Shown piece after piece: positions 1-6,281 of a stretch of 31,018 nt of DNA. This DNA comes from CAZMOK01 sp964567785 (GTDB taxonomy: Bacteria > Bacteroidota > Bacteroidia > Bacteroidales > JAGOPY01), in NCBI GenBank assembly GCA_964567785.1, contig CAZMOK010000032.1:1-31018 (forward strand), written 5' to 3'. Below the pieces are notes generated by a model. It did no database searches. It had not been told where the DNA came from and saw only the letters and a program-made list of their open reading frames with translations. Each line of letters begins with the position of its first letter. Within the stretch, counting starts at the first letter, position 1. The position numbers and the translations under genes are program-made.

Positions 1-18
1 TATAGTCACTGAGTAAAA
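1..18. repeat. Partial REP palindrome at window edge, overlapping the RAYT stop codon
   Basis: The bases TATAGTCACTGAGTAAAA match one arm of the palindrome seen in full at 651-724 and 4013-4086 (CTATAGTCACTGAGT). The copy is cut off by the window start. It supplies the stop codon of the transposase. Confidence 0.7.
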
Positions 19-578
19 CTTATAAACCTCCTCCCCTTCTTCTTATTGCATAATTTAAAATCCCCATATCCAAGGTACTCATTATAAGATGAATATCTCC
101 ATAAAGAAGGCTCTTTAACTAATCCTGCTTTTACAGGATTACCATGAATATATTCCATGCATTTCATCGGATATTGAGACTTATGGAACCGGAAAATATA
201 GGCAGGTCCATAAAAGTAGTTTCTGCTGGTAATTAAAGGATTTTCCGGTTTTGTGAGGTTCTGTGCCCTGGTACCTGTCTGGAAAAGGGAGCCAACTCTG
301 TGTTCTTGAATATTAATAGCCCTTGCATAGGATCTGAGGGCTATACCAATAGCATTATTAAGCTCGTAACCGTTGATCTCTACTTTCAGGACTTCAATCA
401 TAAAGTGAAAATGGTTTGGCATCAGGCACCAGGCAAGAATGTCAACATGAGGCAATATATATTTCTCAATCTTTTGAATGAAAAAATCATAATTACCTTC
501 GTTGTAAAAGATTGCTTCTCTGTTATTCCCTCTGTTGAATAAATGGAATAAATGGTTTTCTTCGAAGATCATCGACAT
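6..578 (-). CDS. RAYT: REP-associated tyrosine transposase (IS200/IS605-like Y1 family)
   Basis: This is a single-domain Y1 (HUH) nuclease of 190 residues that would cut and move single-stranded REP palindromes. The metal-binding HUH motif is seen as MPNHFHFMI (residues 53-61, HFH at 56-58). The catalytic tyrosine is probably Y143 in the stretch EYIHGNPVKAGLV. The RAYT-typical WRYSSYNEY follows at 160-168. NRG near residue 15 is also typical of the family. The gene looks intact. Its TGA stop lies inside a half-copy of the REP palindrome (ACTCAGTGACTATA on the coding strand) at the window edge, and a full double palindrome lies 73 bp upstream of its start. A second ATG two codons in (570-572) is an alternative start. 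Family assignment is firm; activity in this strain is unknown. Confidence 0.9.
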   Translation of the reverse strand: MSMIFEENHLFHLFNRGNNREAIFYNEGNYDFFIQKIEKYILPHVDILAWCLMPNHFHFMIEVLKVEINGYELNNAIGIALRSYARAINIQEHRVGSLFQTGTRAQNLTKPENPLITSRNYFYGPAYIFRFHKSQYPMKCMEYIHGNPVKAGLVKEPSLWRYSSYNEYLGYGDFKLCNKKKGRRFISFTQ

Positions 579-650
579 AATGTAATATTTAAGTAATTAA
601 ACATTATTAATCGACGAACTCGTGAAAAATACCTGTTCAGATTAAATTTT

Positions 651-724
651 TTTACTGAGTAACTATAGTCACTCAGTAAGTCATTTAACATAATATTTCA
701 CCCACTGACTATAGTCACTGAGTG
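651..724 (+). repeat. REPIN-like double REP palindrome, copy 1
   Basis: This 74-bp element holds two imperfect palindromes centred on ACTATAGT. The first is ACTGAGTAACTATAGTCACT plus CAGT; the second is CACTGACTATAGTCACTGAG plus TG. A linker containing CATTTAACATAATATTTC joins them. It lies between the transposase and the DUF5675 gene. It differs from copy 2 (4013-4086) at only two of 74 positions, both A/G, and has the same orientation. The paired palindromes next to a RAYT gene fit a REPIN mobilised by that transposase. Confidence 0.85.
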
Positions 725-823
725 GAAACTAAAAAAAAAGAAATCAAGTCCTTGGAAAACAGCGAAGAACATCTCTTTCTCCTGGTTCTCATATAACCTG
801 TGAAAAAATATGCTTTTAAAAGA

Positions 824-1234
824 CTAATCTGGCCGCTGTACCTCTATCTCAAACTCATCGGGCAGGATCTCGTTAAGCTTTTTCATGGTATTGCGGCTGG
901 CGGTAACATCCCTTAATCCGTCATTATTGATATCCATATGGCTGGTACCTACCAAAACACAGCCCAGGATATCGGTATAATAATTTCCATGATGGATCAG
1001 TATATAAGTCCTCCCCGGAACATCCTGGATATGAAAATGATCATCATACTTGGGGGAATTACGCTTCTTCACAGTGTACTTTCCTTCCGGTATGCAGCTT
1101 ACCCTAACCTGGTTATCGAGCCAGGGCAGTTCAAGGGTTTTACAGGAAAACACTTCCTCTTCCCCGTCCCTTACAAACAGATCCCCGAGGGTCTGTTTGT
1201 TTTCATGAATAAATCTCTTTATTATTACTTCCAT
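824..1234 (-). CDS. DUF5675 family protein
   Basis: The 136-residue protein matches the DUF5675 pattern as I know it: an N-terminal strand with TLGDLFV, then CKTLELPW, a central IPEGKYTV, SPKYDDHFHI and VPGRTYILIHHGNY, then GCVLVG and a C-terminal TASRNTMKKLNEIL. It has no signal peptide or membrane segment. The family occurs in phages and in bacterial accessory loci and has no assigned biochemical role that I know of. The gene lies 33 bp downstream of the trypsin-like protease on the same strand and is probably the last gene of that three-gene operon. Family call is confident; function is unknown. Confidence 0.8.
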   Translation of the reverse strand: MEVIIKRFIHENKQTLGDLFVRDGEEEVFSCKTLELPWLDNQVRVSCIPEGKYTVKKRNSPKYDDHFHIQDVPGRTYILIHHGNYYTDILGCVLVGTSHMDINNDGLRDVTASRNTMKKLNEILPDEFEIEVQRPD

Positions 1235-1267
1235 TATTTAAAATTTAGTAAGACATGAAATTGAAAC

Positions 1268-2833
1268 CTATCTGCTCCTAACAATTTGTTTACCTGCAAA
1301 TGTGGTCATGTGGGCTGCCGACATCACCTTCATATACGACTCGAAGAAATCGCAACTGGTGGCATCCGCTTCGTAATTATTAACGCAATCAATGCCGCTG
1401 ATGAAGGCCTCATCAAACATCCCCACCGGCAAGGTGCCCATTCCGAGCACATAGAAAAGTTTATCATTGCTCAGTAAGATTGTTGTATATAAAACCATTA
1501 CATACTGATACCCATAGTCATCCACAAAATAGTTATTACCATTCTGAAGTACCCAGGCGATGTATGTATCATCATCAAGAAAAACATCATACGTATAGTT
1601 TTCATCGATCGTGAAACCGCCCACGCTTGCACCCAGCTCCTGATCAAGTGATGCAAGCAGGATCTCCACGGCTTCAAGAGGTTCTGTATTTGAAAAGTCA
1701 TCTTTTGCGCCGGCATAGATCAACTGAAAATAACCTTCACCGGGTGTCCCTGCCATATCTGCTATAAGAACATCATTTATAGGATCATAAGTTAATTCAT
1801 ATTCCTCAGGGATTACCAGCACCACCCCGTTGTTGATATCTTCATACACCTCGAACCGGAGAAAATCATAATCCAGCTGCAGGCCATATGATTCGAACTC
1901 CTCTGCAAAAAGGTAAAGATTCTCCGGATCGGGAGATGTGCTGTACATCTCCTCGAAAGACCTGTTCTTGGTAAAGTAAAACTCAAAATCACTATACTCA
2001 TACATCCCGTATTCATCATAAAACATCTCCTCAAGATCCTCTGTGCCTGCCATATTGTTCAGCGTCTCCTCATTATCTACCTTGATCTTTACCTGTGCTG
2101 AAAATGCCTGTGACGCCCTCTCAATGTTGGACGGCAGTTCTATCTGGGAAGAGTTTTCAAGGCTCCGGAGAAACTTTGCTGGAATGACCCAGCTAACATT
2201 CGATTGCCCCATTTCAAGGCCTCCGTTACCGATCCCCACAAATTCACCATCGTTATTATAAATAGGTGATCCGGAATAGCCTGGCAACAGGCTCCCATCA
2301 AGATAGATGATCTCCAGATTAAGACTGGGAAACCCGATGCGGGAGATGTCTTCACGATCCTTCGGCGGGATAAGGGTCTCCAGGGTTTCAGGAGGATCTA
2401 CAAATCCCTTTGTCAGGAGCCTGGACGACGCTCCCTTTGCCCCATTATTGTACCCGATAGCATGAATACTCGAAGTGTGAGGAATTTGACTTTCATTATA
2501 CTCAGTTATGGGAACCACACCTTCAGGAATGCTTCCCTCGACCTTCAGCAACACCAGGTCGGCGGGTTGGTATACTTTTTTAACCACTGCATCAGTCCAA
2601 TATTTATCGAGATAAACCACCTCTATCTTTCCCCCCGGTTGCATGCCATGCAGGGAGGTGACAATCCAGTTGTCCCTTTTCCAGATGAACCCGGTGCTTA
2701 CCCCCGCCTCATTGCCTTTGGTAACGTAAACTTTTACGAGCGACTTTTTGGCTTCCAAAGGATTGAACTGGGCATTTGATCCAAAAGCCAAAAATAACAG
2801 CGCCAATAAGAATATGGTTGTTTTTTTATTCAT
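1268..2833 (-). CDS. Secreted trypsin-like serine protease with novel C-terminal half
   Basis: The protein has 521 residues. Residues 1-21 form a signal peptide ending GSNA before Gln. The protease domain spans about 25-225 and shows a full catalytic triad: His62 in VTSLHGM, Asp92 in ADLVLLKV and Ser187 in LPGYSGSPI. An IGNGG strand and VSWVIPAKFL follow, as in S1/trypsin_2 proteases. The remaining 290 residues are rich in Asp, Glu and Tyr and match no domain I recognise. There is no PDZ domain, so it is not a standard DegP/HtrA. The ATG overlaps the stop of the upstream 3-TM gene by 8 bp, which implies translational coupling. Likely site is the periplasm or outside the cell. The substrate is unknown. 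Confidence 0.85.
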   Translation of the reverse strand: MNKKTTIFLLALLFLAFGSNAQFNPLEAKKSLVKVYVTKGNEAGVSTGFIWKRDNWIVTSLHGMQPGGKIEVVYLDKYWTDAVVKKVYQPADLVLLKVEGSIPEGVVPITEYNESQIPHTSSIHAIGYNNGAKGASSRLLTKGFVDPPETLETLIPPKDREDISRIGFPSLNLEIIYLDGSLLPGYSGSPIYNNDGEFVGIGNGGLEMGQSNVSWVIPAKFLRSLENSSQIELPSNIERASQAFSAQVKIKVDNEETLNNMAGTEDLEEMFYDEYGMYEYSDFEFYFTKNRSFEEMYSTSPDPENLYLFAEEFESYGLQLDYDFLRFEVYEDINNGVVLVIPEEYELTYDPINDVLIADMAGTPGEGYFQLIYAGAKDDFSNTEPLEAVEILLASLDQELGASVGGFTIDENYTYDVFLDDDTYIAWVLQNGNNYFVDDYGYQYVMVLYTTILLSNDKLFYVLGMGTLPVGMFDEAFISGIDCVNNYEADATSCDFFESYMKVMSAAHMTTFAGKQIVRSR

Positions 2834-3791
2834 GACATAAAATGTTTGTGAATGAAATAAGTATCTCTCTCTGATATTCTTGATCTACTCTTTCTTCTAA
2901 ATTGCTTATAATCTTTCCCCAGGTTTCTCCCGAATTGATCAGCTTTTGTTTAATTTCTTCCAGAGATTCGAACGAGCTTATATCCCCCAGCTCATCGCAC
3001 CCGGAAACGCTTTTCACTCCAGTGTCGCCATAACCGCAGAAACTATCCCTCATAGCCAGTAAGGCTCCCGTTTTCGCATCAGCAGGGGTATCCGGATAAA
3101 AAGCTGTGGTGAACTCTTCCCAAATCCCCCCTGCTCTTATAAATGAATTTTGGATGTCAGCATAGGCCATAGTTTCGTCTGCGCTTTCAATATATCGGCA
3201 GCGGTCGAGGGGCACATTGGCTGAATAGAGCTGGTTTGCCCTTCTTTTGGGAGCTGTAGCACTGTCGCTTATGCGCCCCTCCCATTCTTCGGGCTTCAAT
3301 TCGAACTCTAGATAGGCAATGAAATCGAGAGCTTCATCCTGTGCGTAACCAAGATCCGTATATTCCTTTTTGAGATCCTGCAAGCTCGGCGACAGCGGAT
3401 TATTTGCCCTGATGTACATTCCAGCCAGGATACCGACCACTGCGAACAGACCGAAGGACCCAATGCGGATACTTTTGGCCGGCCCCAGGAACCTTTCATT
3501 CAGGCCCAGTAGCACTGCCAGCAGGGAAGAAATGGTTGCAATCACTCCGCTGACTACCGGGGATACAGCAAGCCCCAGTAAAAAACCCAGCAGCAAGCCT
3601 ACTCCCAATCCGTTGAATATTGCTGCAAAAACCTGGAATGCCCCGGGCCTGGAACTCTGGTTATCGGAAGCAGGCCCTGACTCTCTGCCAGGTTGATCCT
3701 CCGTATTGTTTAAATCTTTTACCTGATCTTCCATAATTGCAGATTTGATGTTATCATAATAGCCCTTTATTTTACTTATCGCATTATTCAT
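2826..3791 (-). CDS. Three-TM membrane protein of unknown function, coupled to the protease
   Basis: The 321-residue protein starts with a polar segment (1-50). Three hydrophobic segments follow at about 54-75, 77-97 and 108-127, rich in Gly, Leu and Val. A soluble C-terminal domain of about 190 residues follows, containing CRYIESADETMAYADIQ, TPADAKTGALLAMRDSFCG and a Glu-rich helical tail. I do not recognise the family. The segment LGYAQDEALDFIAYLEFEL looks helical. Its stop overlaps the protease start by 8 bp (ATGAATAA), so the two are made together. It is the first gene of the operon, and the 74-bp REP element lies about 220 bp upstream. It could anchor or regulate the protease; that is inference from the coupling only. 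Confidence 0.75.
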   Translation of the reverse strand: MNNAISKIKGYYDNIKSAIMEDQVKDLNNTEDQPGRESGPASDNQSSRPGAFQVFAAIFNGLGVGLLLGFLLGLAVSPVVSGVIATISSLLAVLLGLNERFLGPAKSIRIGSFGLFAVVGILAGMYIRANNPLSPSLQDLKKEYTDLGYAQDEALDFIAYLEFELKPEEWEGRISDSATAPKRRANQLYSANVPLDRCRYIESADETMAYADIQNSFIRAGGIWEEFTTAFYPDTPADAKTGALLAMRDSFCGYGDTGVKSVSGCDELGDISSFESLEEIKQKLINSGETWGKIISNLEERVDQEYQREILISFTNILCHE

Positions 3792-3998
3792 GGACCAATT
3801 TCAAATAGTGATGAGATTATAAAGAGGCAGTATGGCAGACCGAGATGAGCTATGCTATATCAAAGTTAATCTAAACCGAAGCCGAATCATAGCAAAAAAC
3901 ATCCTGCATTTCTGATCATCATTATTAAAAATCAGGCAATGATCGGAATAAAAAGAGTGTTGTAGTGTGAAAATCAAGTTTTTAACAAAAAAATAACT

Positions 3999-4086
3999 AT
4001 TTAACATAATATTTTACTGAGTAACTATAGTCACTCAGTGAGTCATTTAACATAATATTTCACCCACTGACTATAGTCACTGGGTG
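3999..4086 (+). repeat. REPIN-like double REP palindrome, copy 2 (with extra leading unit)
   Basis: Bases 4013-4086 are a direct copy of 651-724 (72/74). Here the element also keeps the upstream stretch ATTTAACATAATATTT at about 4000-4015, which recurs between its two palindromes. It therefore reads as two tandem units of about 46-48 bp, each with the AT-rich stretch followed by a palindrome on ACTATAGT. It lies between the divergent 3-TM gene and the DUF302 gene. No transposase is adjacent, so this copy is non-autonomous. Confidence 0.85.
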
Positions 4087-4163
4087 AAGGAAAAATCCAA
4101 AAAACCATTAACTTTATGTCTCTTTATAAATTCATCCGTCAAACCATTAAAAAAACCAATACA

Positions 4164-4658
4164 ATGAAAAAAATCAGCCTCTTCCTTACAACCATCCTTA
4201 TCCTCCTCGGCTCCATATCCTTTGCCCAGGAAGAAAAATCCCTTACCGAACTCCTGAAGGGAAACGTAGAACCCTATTACTTCAGCACCTTCCTGGAGGG
4301 TGACTTCGACATGGTGGAGAAGAAAGTGAAAGAAGCCCTCAAAAAAGAAGGCTTTGGGGTAATCTCCGAAATTGAGATCGATAAGGCCATGAAAGATAAA
4401 CTGGGCGTGGATATGCAACGCTATGTAATCCTCGGCGCCTGCAGCCCTCAGCATGCCTATGATGCACTTAAGGCAGAAGATAAGATCGGGACCATGCTGC
4501 CCTGCAACGTGGTAATACAGGAAATGGACGAAGGAAACTTCGAAGTGTCGGCAGTGAATCCCGTTGCCTCAATGATGGCCATACAAAATGAAAAACTCGT
4601 AAAAGTAGCCATCGAAGTAACGGATAAACTTAAAAAGGTGATCGCAAGCCTTGAATAG
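4164..4658 (+). CDS. Secreted DUF302 domain protein
   Basis: The product has 164 residues from the ATG at 4164. An in-frame ATG at 4116 would add 16 residues, but the sequence from 4164 opens a clean signal peptide (MKKISLFLTT to SFAQ, about 21 residues), so I choose that start. The mature part matches DUF302: YYFSTFLEGDFDMVEKKVKEAL, then GFGVISEIEI, GACSPQHAYDALKAEDKIG, LPCNVVIQE and VNPVASM. DUF302 proteins are small alpha/beta proteins, often periplasmic, whose role is not established. The gene stands alone, with the REP element just upstream (ending 4086). No clear Shine-Dalgarno is seen. Confidence 0.85.
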   Translation: MKKISLFLTTILILLGSISFAQEEKSLTELLKGNVEPYYFSTFLEGDFDMVEKKVKEALKKEGFGVISEIEIDKAMKDKLGVDMQRYVILGACSPQHAYDALKAEDKIGTMLPCNVVIQEMDEGNFEVSAVNPVASMMAIQNEKLVKVAIEVTDKLKKVIASLE

Positions 4659-4970
4659 GGCTTAGTGTTAAGAATTTAGAGTTTAGATGATTTTGAATTT
4701 AATTGCTGATGACTGTTGGCTGATGGCTTCGTGAAAGTAAGCACAAAGCGGTAACCCTCAGCTTGGAGCACGGAGTAGGGAGCGTTTTGAAATTTAGATC
4801 TTGAACCTTCATCTTGTACCTTGAAATCTGAAATTTGAAAATCCTTTTCCCTACATAGCCATCCGATCCCTGCCTTCGCTTTGTTTCGTGAATACTACCT
4901 TGTTATACACCAGATGTTATACAAGCTAAAAAAAGCTTGGCAGGGATGAAGGTTGTTAATGATATGGAAA

Positions 4971-5018
4971 AGCGGCGCGGCACATCTAAAAAAATCAAAC
5001 AAGGAGTGCCGCGCCGCT
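4971..5018. terminator. Perfect 13-bp GC hairpin followed by a T-rich run
   Basis: The arms AGCGGCGCGGCAC (4971-4983) and GTGCCGCGCCGCT (5006-5018) pair perfectly around a 22-nt A-rich loop. CTCTTTTATTTA follows on the plus strand. It stands out in AT-rich surroundings, 313 bp after the DUF302 stop. It may be a strong terminator, or a structured RNA or repeat remnant. The long loop and the distance from the nearest gene keep this open. Confidence 0.5.
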
Positions 5019-5048
5019 CTTTTATTTATCCCACTTTATTGTCATCGC

Positions 5049-5115
5049 GCATAGCCTGAGCTCTTATGTTGATACTTCAACCCAGAATAATTCAGCGAAG
5101 GCGTAGTGCGGGATC
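5049..5115 (+). repeat. Dispersed 67-bp repeat, copy A
   Basis: It matches the reverse complement of 30837-30903 at 61 of 67 positions with no gaps. The first 20 and last 31 bases are identical, and all six differences fall in the middle 16 bases. It contains GCATAGCCTGAGCTCTTATG and ends in GCGTAGTGCGGGATC. Confidence 0.85.
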
Positions 5116-5331
5116 CCCTAACATTTCGGAAAAAACTTCCAAAAGCATCCCAGCGTTCTCTTTTATTTCTCCGCGAACTCTGTTTTATCCTCCTCAGCGA
5201 ATCGAAGGAGGGCGTGAAACCCTTTAAATGACAATACGACAGCATATTTCGACTCACGTTTCACGATTCACCCTTCACAAATATTCTTTTTTTAAACTGA
5301 ATAATTTGCATAAACCTTTGAACACTTTGCT

Positions 5332-5339
5332 TAAATTTG
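5332..5339 (+). promoter_or_regulatory. Candidate -7 box (TAAATTTG) for the heme-protein operon
   Basis: TAAATTTG fits the Bacteroidota -7 consensus TAnnTTTG and lies 46 bp before the ATG at 5386. The nearest TTG upstream (5306-5308) gives a 23-nt spacer, longer than the usual 19-21, so only the -7 element is well supported. Confidence 0.4.
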
Positions 5340-5385
5340 TATACGTGCAGTCCAAAATTGAACTAACCAACCTTACCAGCTGCTG

Positions 5386-5961
5386 ATGCAAAAATTGTTG
5401 AAATATCTTGCGTTCATCCTCGCTCTGGCCGTTGTTTCAGGCTGCGTACAGAAAAAACCCCAGGAGACAAACAAATACTACGACCGCGGGGGCGAAGTGG
5501 TTGAAGCCACTTTCAGTGCCCTTGGCAAACAGTTACAGGGCGCCCTTGCCGAAGGCGGTGTGAAAAATGCAGTCGAATACTGCAATTTCATCGTCAACCC
5601 GGTCATCGATTCCCTCTCCAGGCAATACAATGCAGAAATTCGCCGTGTAACCCTAAAAACAAGGAACGTCCTGAATAAACCGAGGGATTATGAGAACATC
5701 ATGCTAAGGGCGTACCTCGACAATTACGAGGAAGGCCGGCTGCTCAAGCCAATAGTTGAAAACCTTTACGACGGCAATCATGTTTACTACTCTCCCATAA
5801 TCATAAAATCGGGTCTTTGTCTTACCTGCCACGGAGAAGTGGGAACCAACATAAACCAAAAAGATTATGACTACATACGGTCCCTCTATCCCACCGATAA
5901 AGCCACAGGGTACAGTGAAGGCGACATGAGAGGGGTCTGGGCAATAGTTCTTTACGACTGA
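5386..5961 (+). CDS. Monoheme c-type lipoprotein, Tll0287-like/DUF3365
   Basis: The 191-residue product opens with a lipoprotein signal (lipobox VSGC, acylated Cys20). It carries one c-type heme site, CLTCH, at 145-149. The overall form matches the DUF3365/Tll0287-like family: a helical N-terminal part (GGEVVEATFSALGKQLQGAL), EYCNFIVNPVIDSLS, then RNVLNKPRDYE, the heme site and a C-terminal GYSEGDMRGVWAIVLY. Such domains bind heme and are found as redox or sensor modules. Here it would sit on a membrane facing the periplasm. It is the first gene of a plus-strand group with a small GNAT gene (23 bp on) and an octaheme cytochrome, so an electron-transfer role is likely. Partners are inferred. 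Confidence 0.85.
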   Translation: MQKLLKYLAFILALAVVSGCVQKKPQETNKYYDRGGEVVEATFSALGKQLQGALAEGGVKNAVEYCNFIVNPVIDSLSRQYNAEIRRVTLKTRNVLNKPRDYENIMLRAYLDNYEEGRLLKPIVENLYDGNHVYYSPIIIKSGLCLTCHGEVGTNINQKDYDYIRSLYPTDKATGYSEGDMRGVWAIVLYD

Positions 5962-5973
5962 AAACTTAAAAAC

Positions 5974-5987
5974 GGAGGTGAATTTTG
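5974..5987 (+). promoter_or_regulatory. Strong Shine-Dalgarno deciding a TTG start
   Basis: GGAGG at 5974-5978 lies 6 nt before the TTG at 5985. The GTG at 5978 is out of frame. Strong Shine-Dalgarno sites are rare in this phylum and in this window, so this one fixes the unusual TTG start of the small GNAT gene. Confidence 0.7.
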
Positions 5988-6269
5988 TCAGAGGTCAAGG
6001 TAAAACTAAATGAAGAGGAGAACCGTTTTGAAGTGGCCCTCAACGGAAAAAAGGCCATGATCGAGTTTATTCTCAAAAAAGAAAATGACCACATCATCTT
6101 TACTCATACTGAGGTGCCGCCCGAACATTCGGGCAAGGGCATAGCAGCAAACATGGCGGAAAAGGCCCTGGAGTATGCCAGGGAAAACGGGCTTAAGGTA
6201 ACCAGCCTCTGCTCATATGTAGATTCATTCATCCAGAAAAACCCGGAATACAAGGACCTTCTCAAGTGA
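5985..6269 (+). CDS. Small GNAT-fold acetyltransferase, YjdJ type
   Basis: The 94-residue product begins at a TTG supported by GGAGG 6 nt upstream. It matches the short, single-domain YjdJ-like branch of the GNAT superfamily: ENRFEVALNGKKAMIEF, IIFTHTEVPPEHSGKGIAANM (the acetyl-CoA loop) and KALEYARENGLKVTSLCSYVDSFI, ending NPEYKDLL. The substrate is not known for this branch. It lies between two heme-protein genes (23 bp after one, 12 bp before the next) and is probably cotranscribed with them. A direct role in redox is not implied. Confidence 0.85.
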   Translation: MSEVKVKLNEEENRFEVALNGKKAMIEFILKKENDHIIFTHTEVPPEHSGKGIAANMAEKALEYARENGLKVTSLCSYVDSFIQKNPEYKDLLK

Positions 6270-6281
6270 TCCTTTTCTCTT

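Larger units (their letters stand above)
4659..5385. other. 727-bp non-coding, repeat-rich region
   Basis: No convincing gene is seen here. It holds degenerate stretches such as GACTGTTGGCTGATGGC near 4708, an inverted repeat ATCCCTGCC (4866-4874) / GGCAGGGAT (4939-4947), a small CAAGCT/AGCTTG hairpin near 4922, a 13-bp GC hairpin (4971-5018) and a 67-bp dispersed repeat (5049-5115) found inverted at 30837-30903. The short open frame on the minus strand over 5042-5257 runs through the repeat and looks non-coding. Confidence 0.7.

Noticed and set aside
651..724. Possible CRISPR repeat
   Set aside because: Only two distant copies exist, with palindromic REP structure and genes rather than spacers between them.
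1268..2833. DegP/HtrA assignment for the protease
   Set aside because: The triad is present but no PDZ domain is seen and the C-terminal half differs.
5042..5257. Short minus-strand open frame of 71 codons
   Set aside because: It runs through the 67-bp dispersed repeat and degenerate intergenic sequence, with no recognisable motif or promoter.
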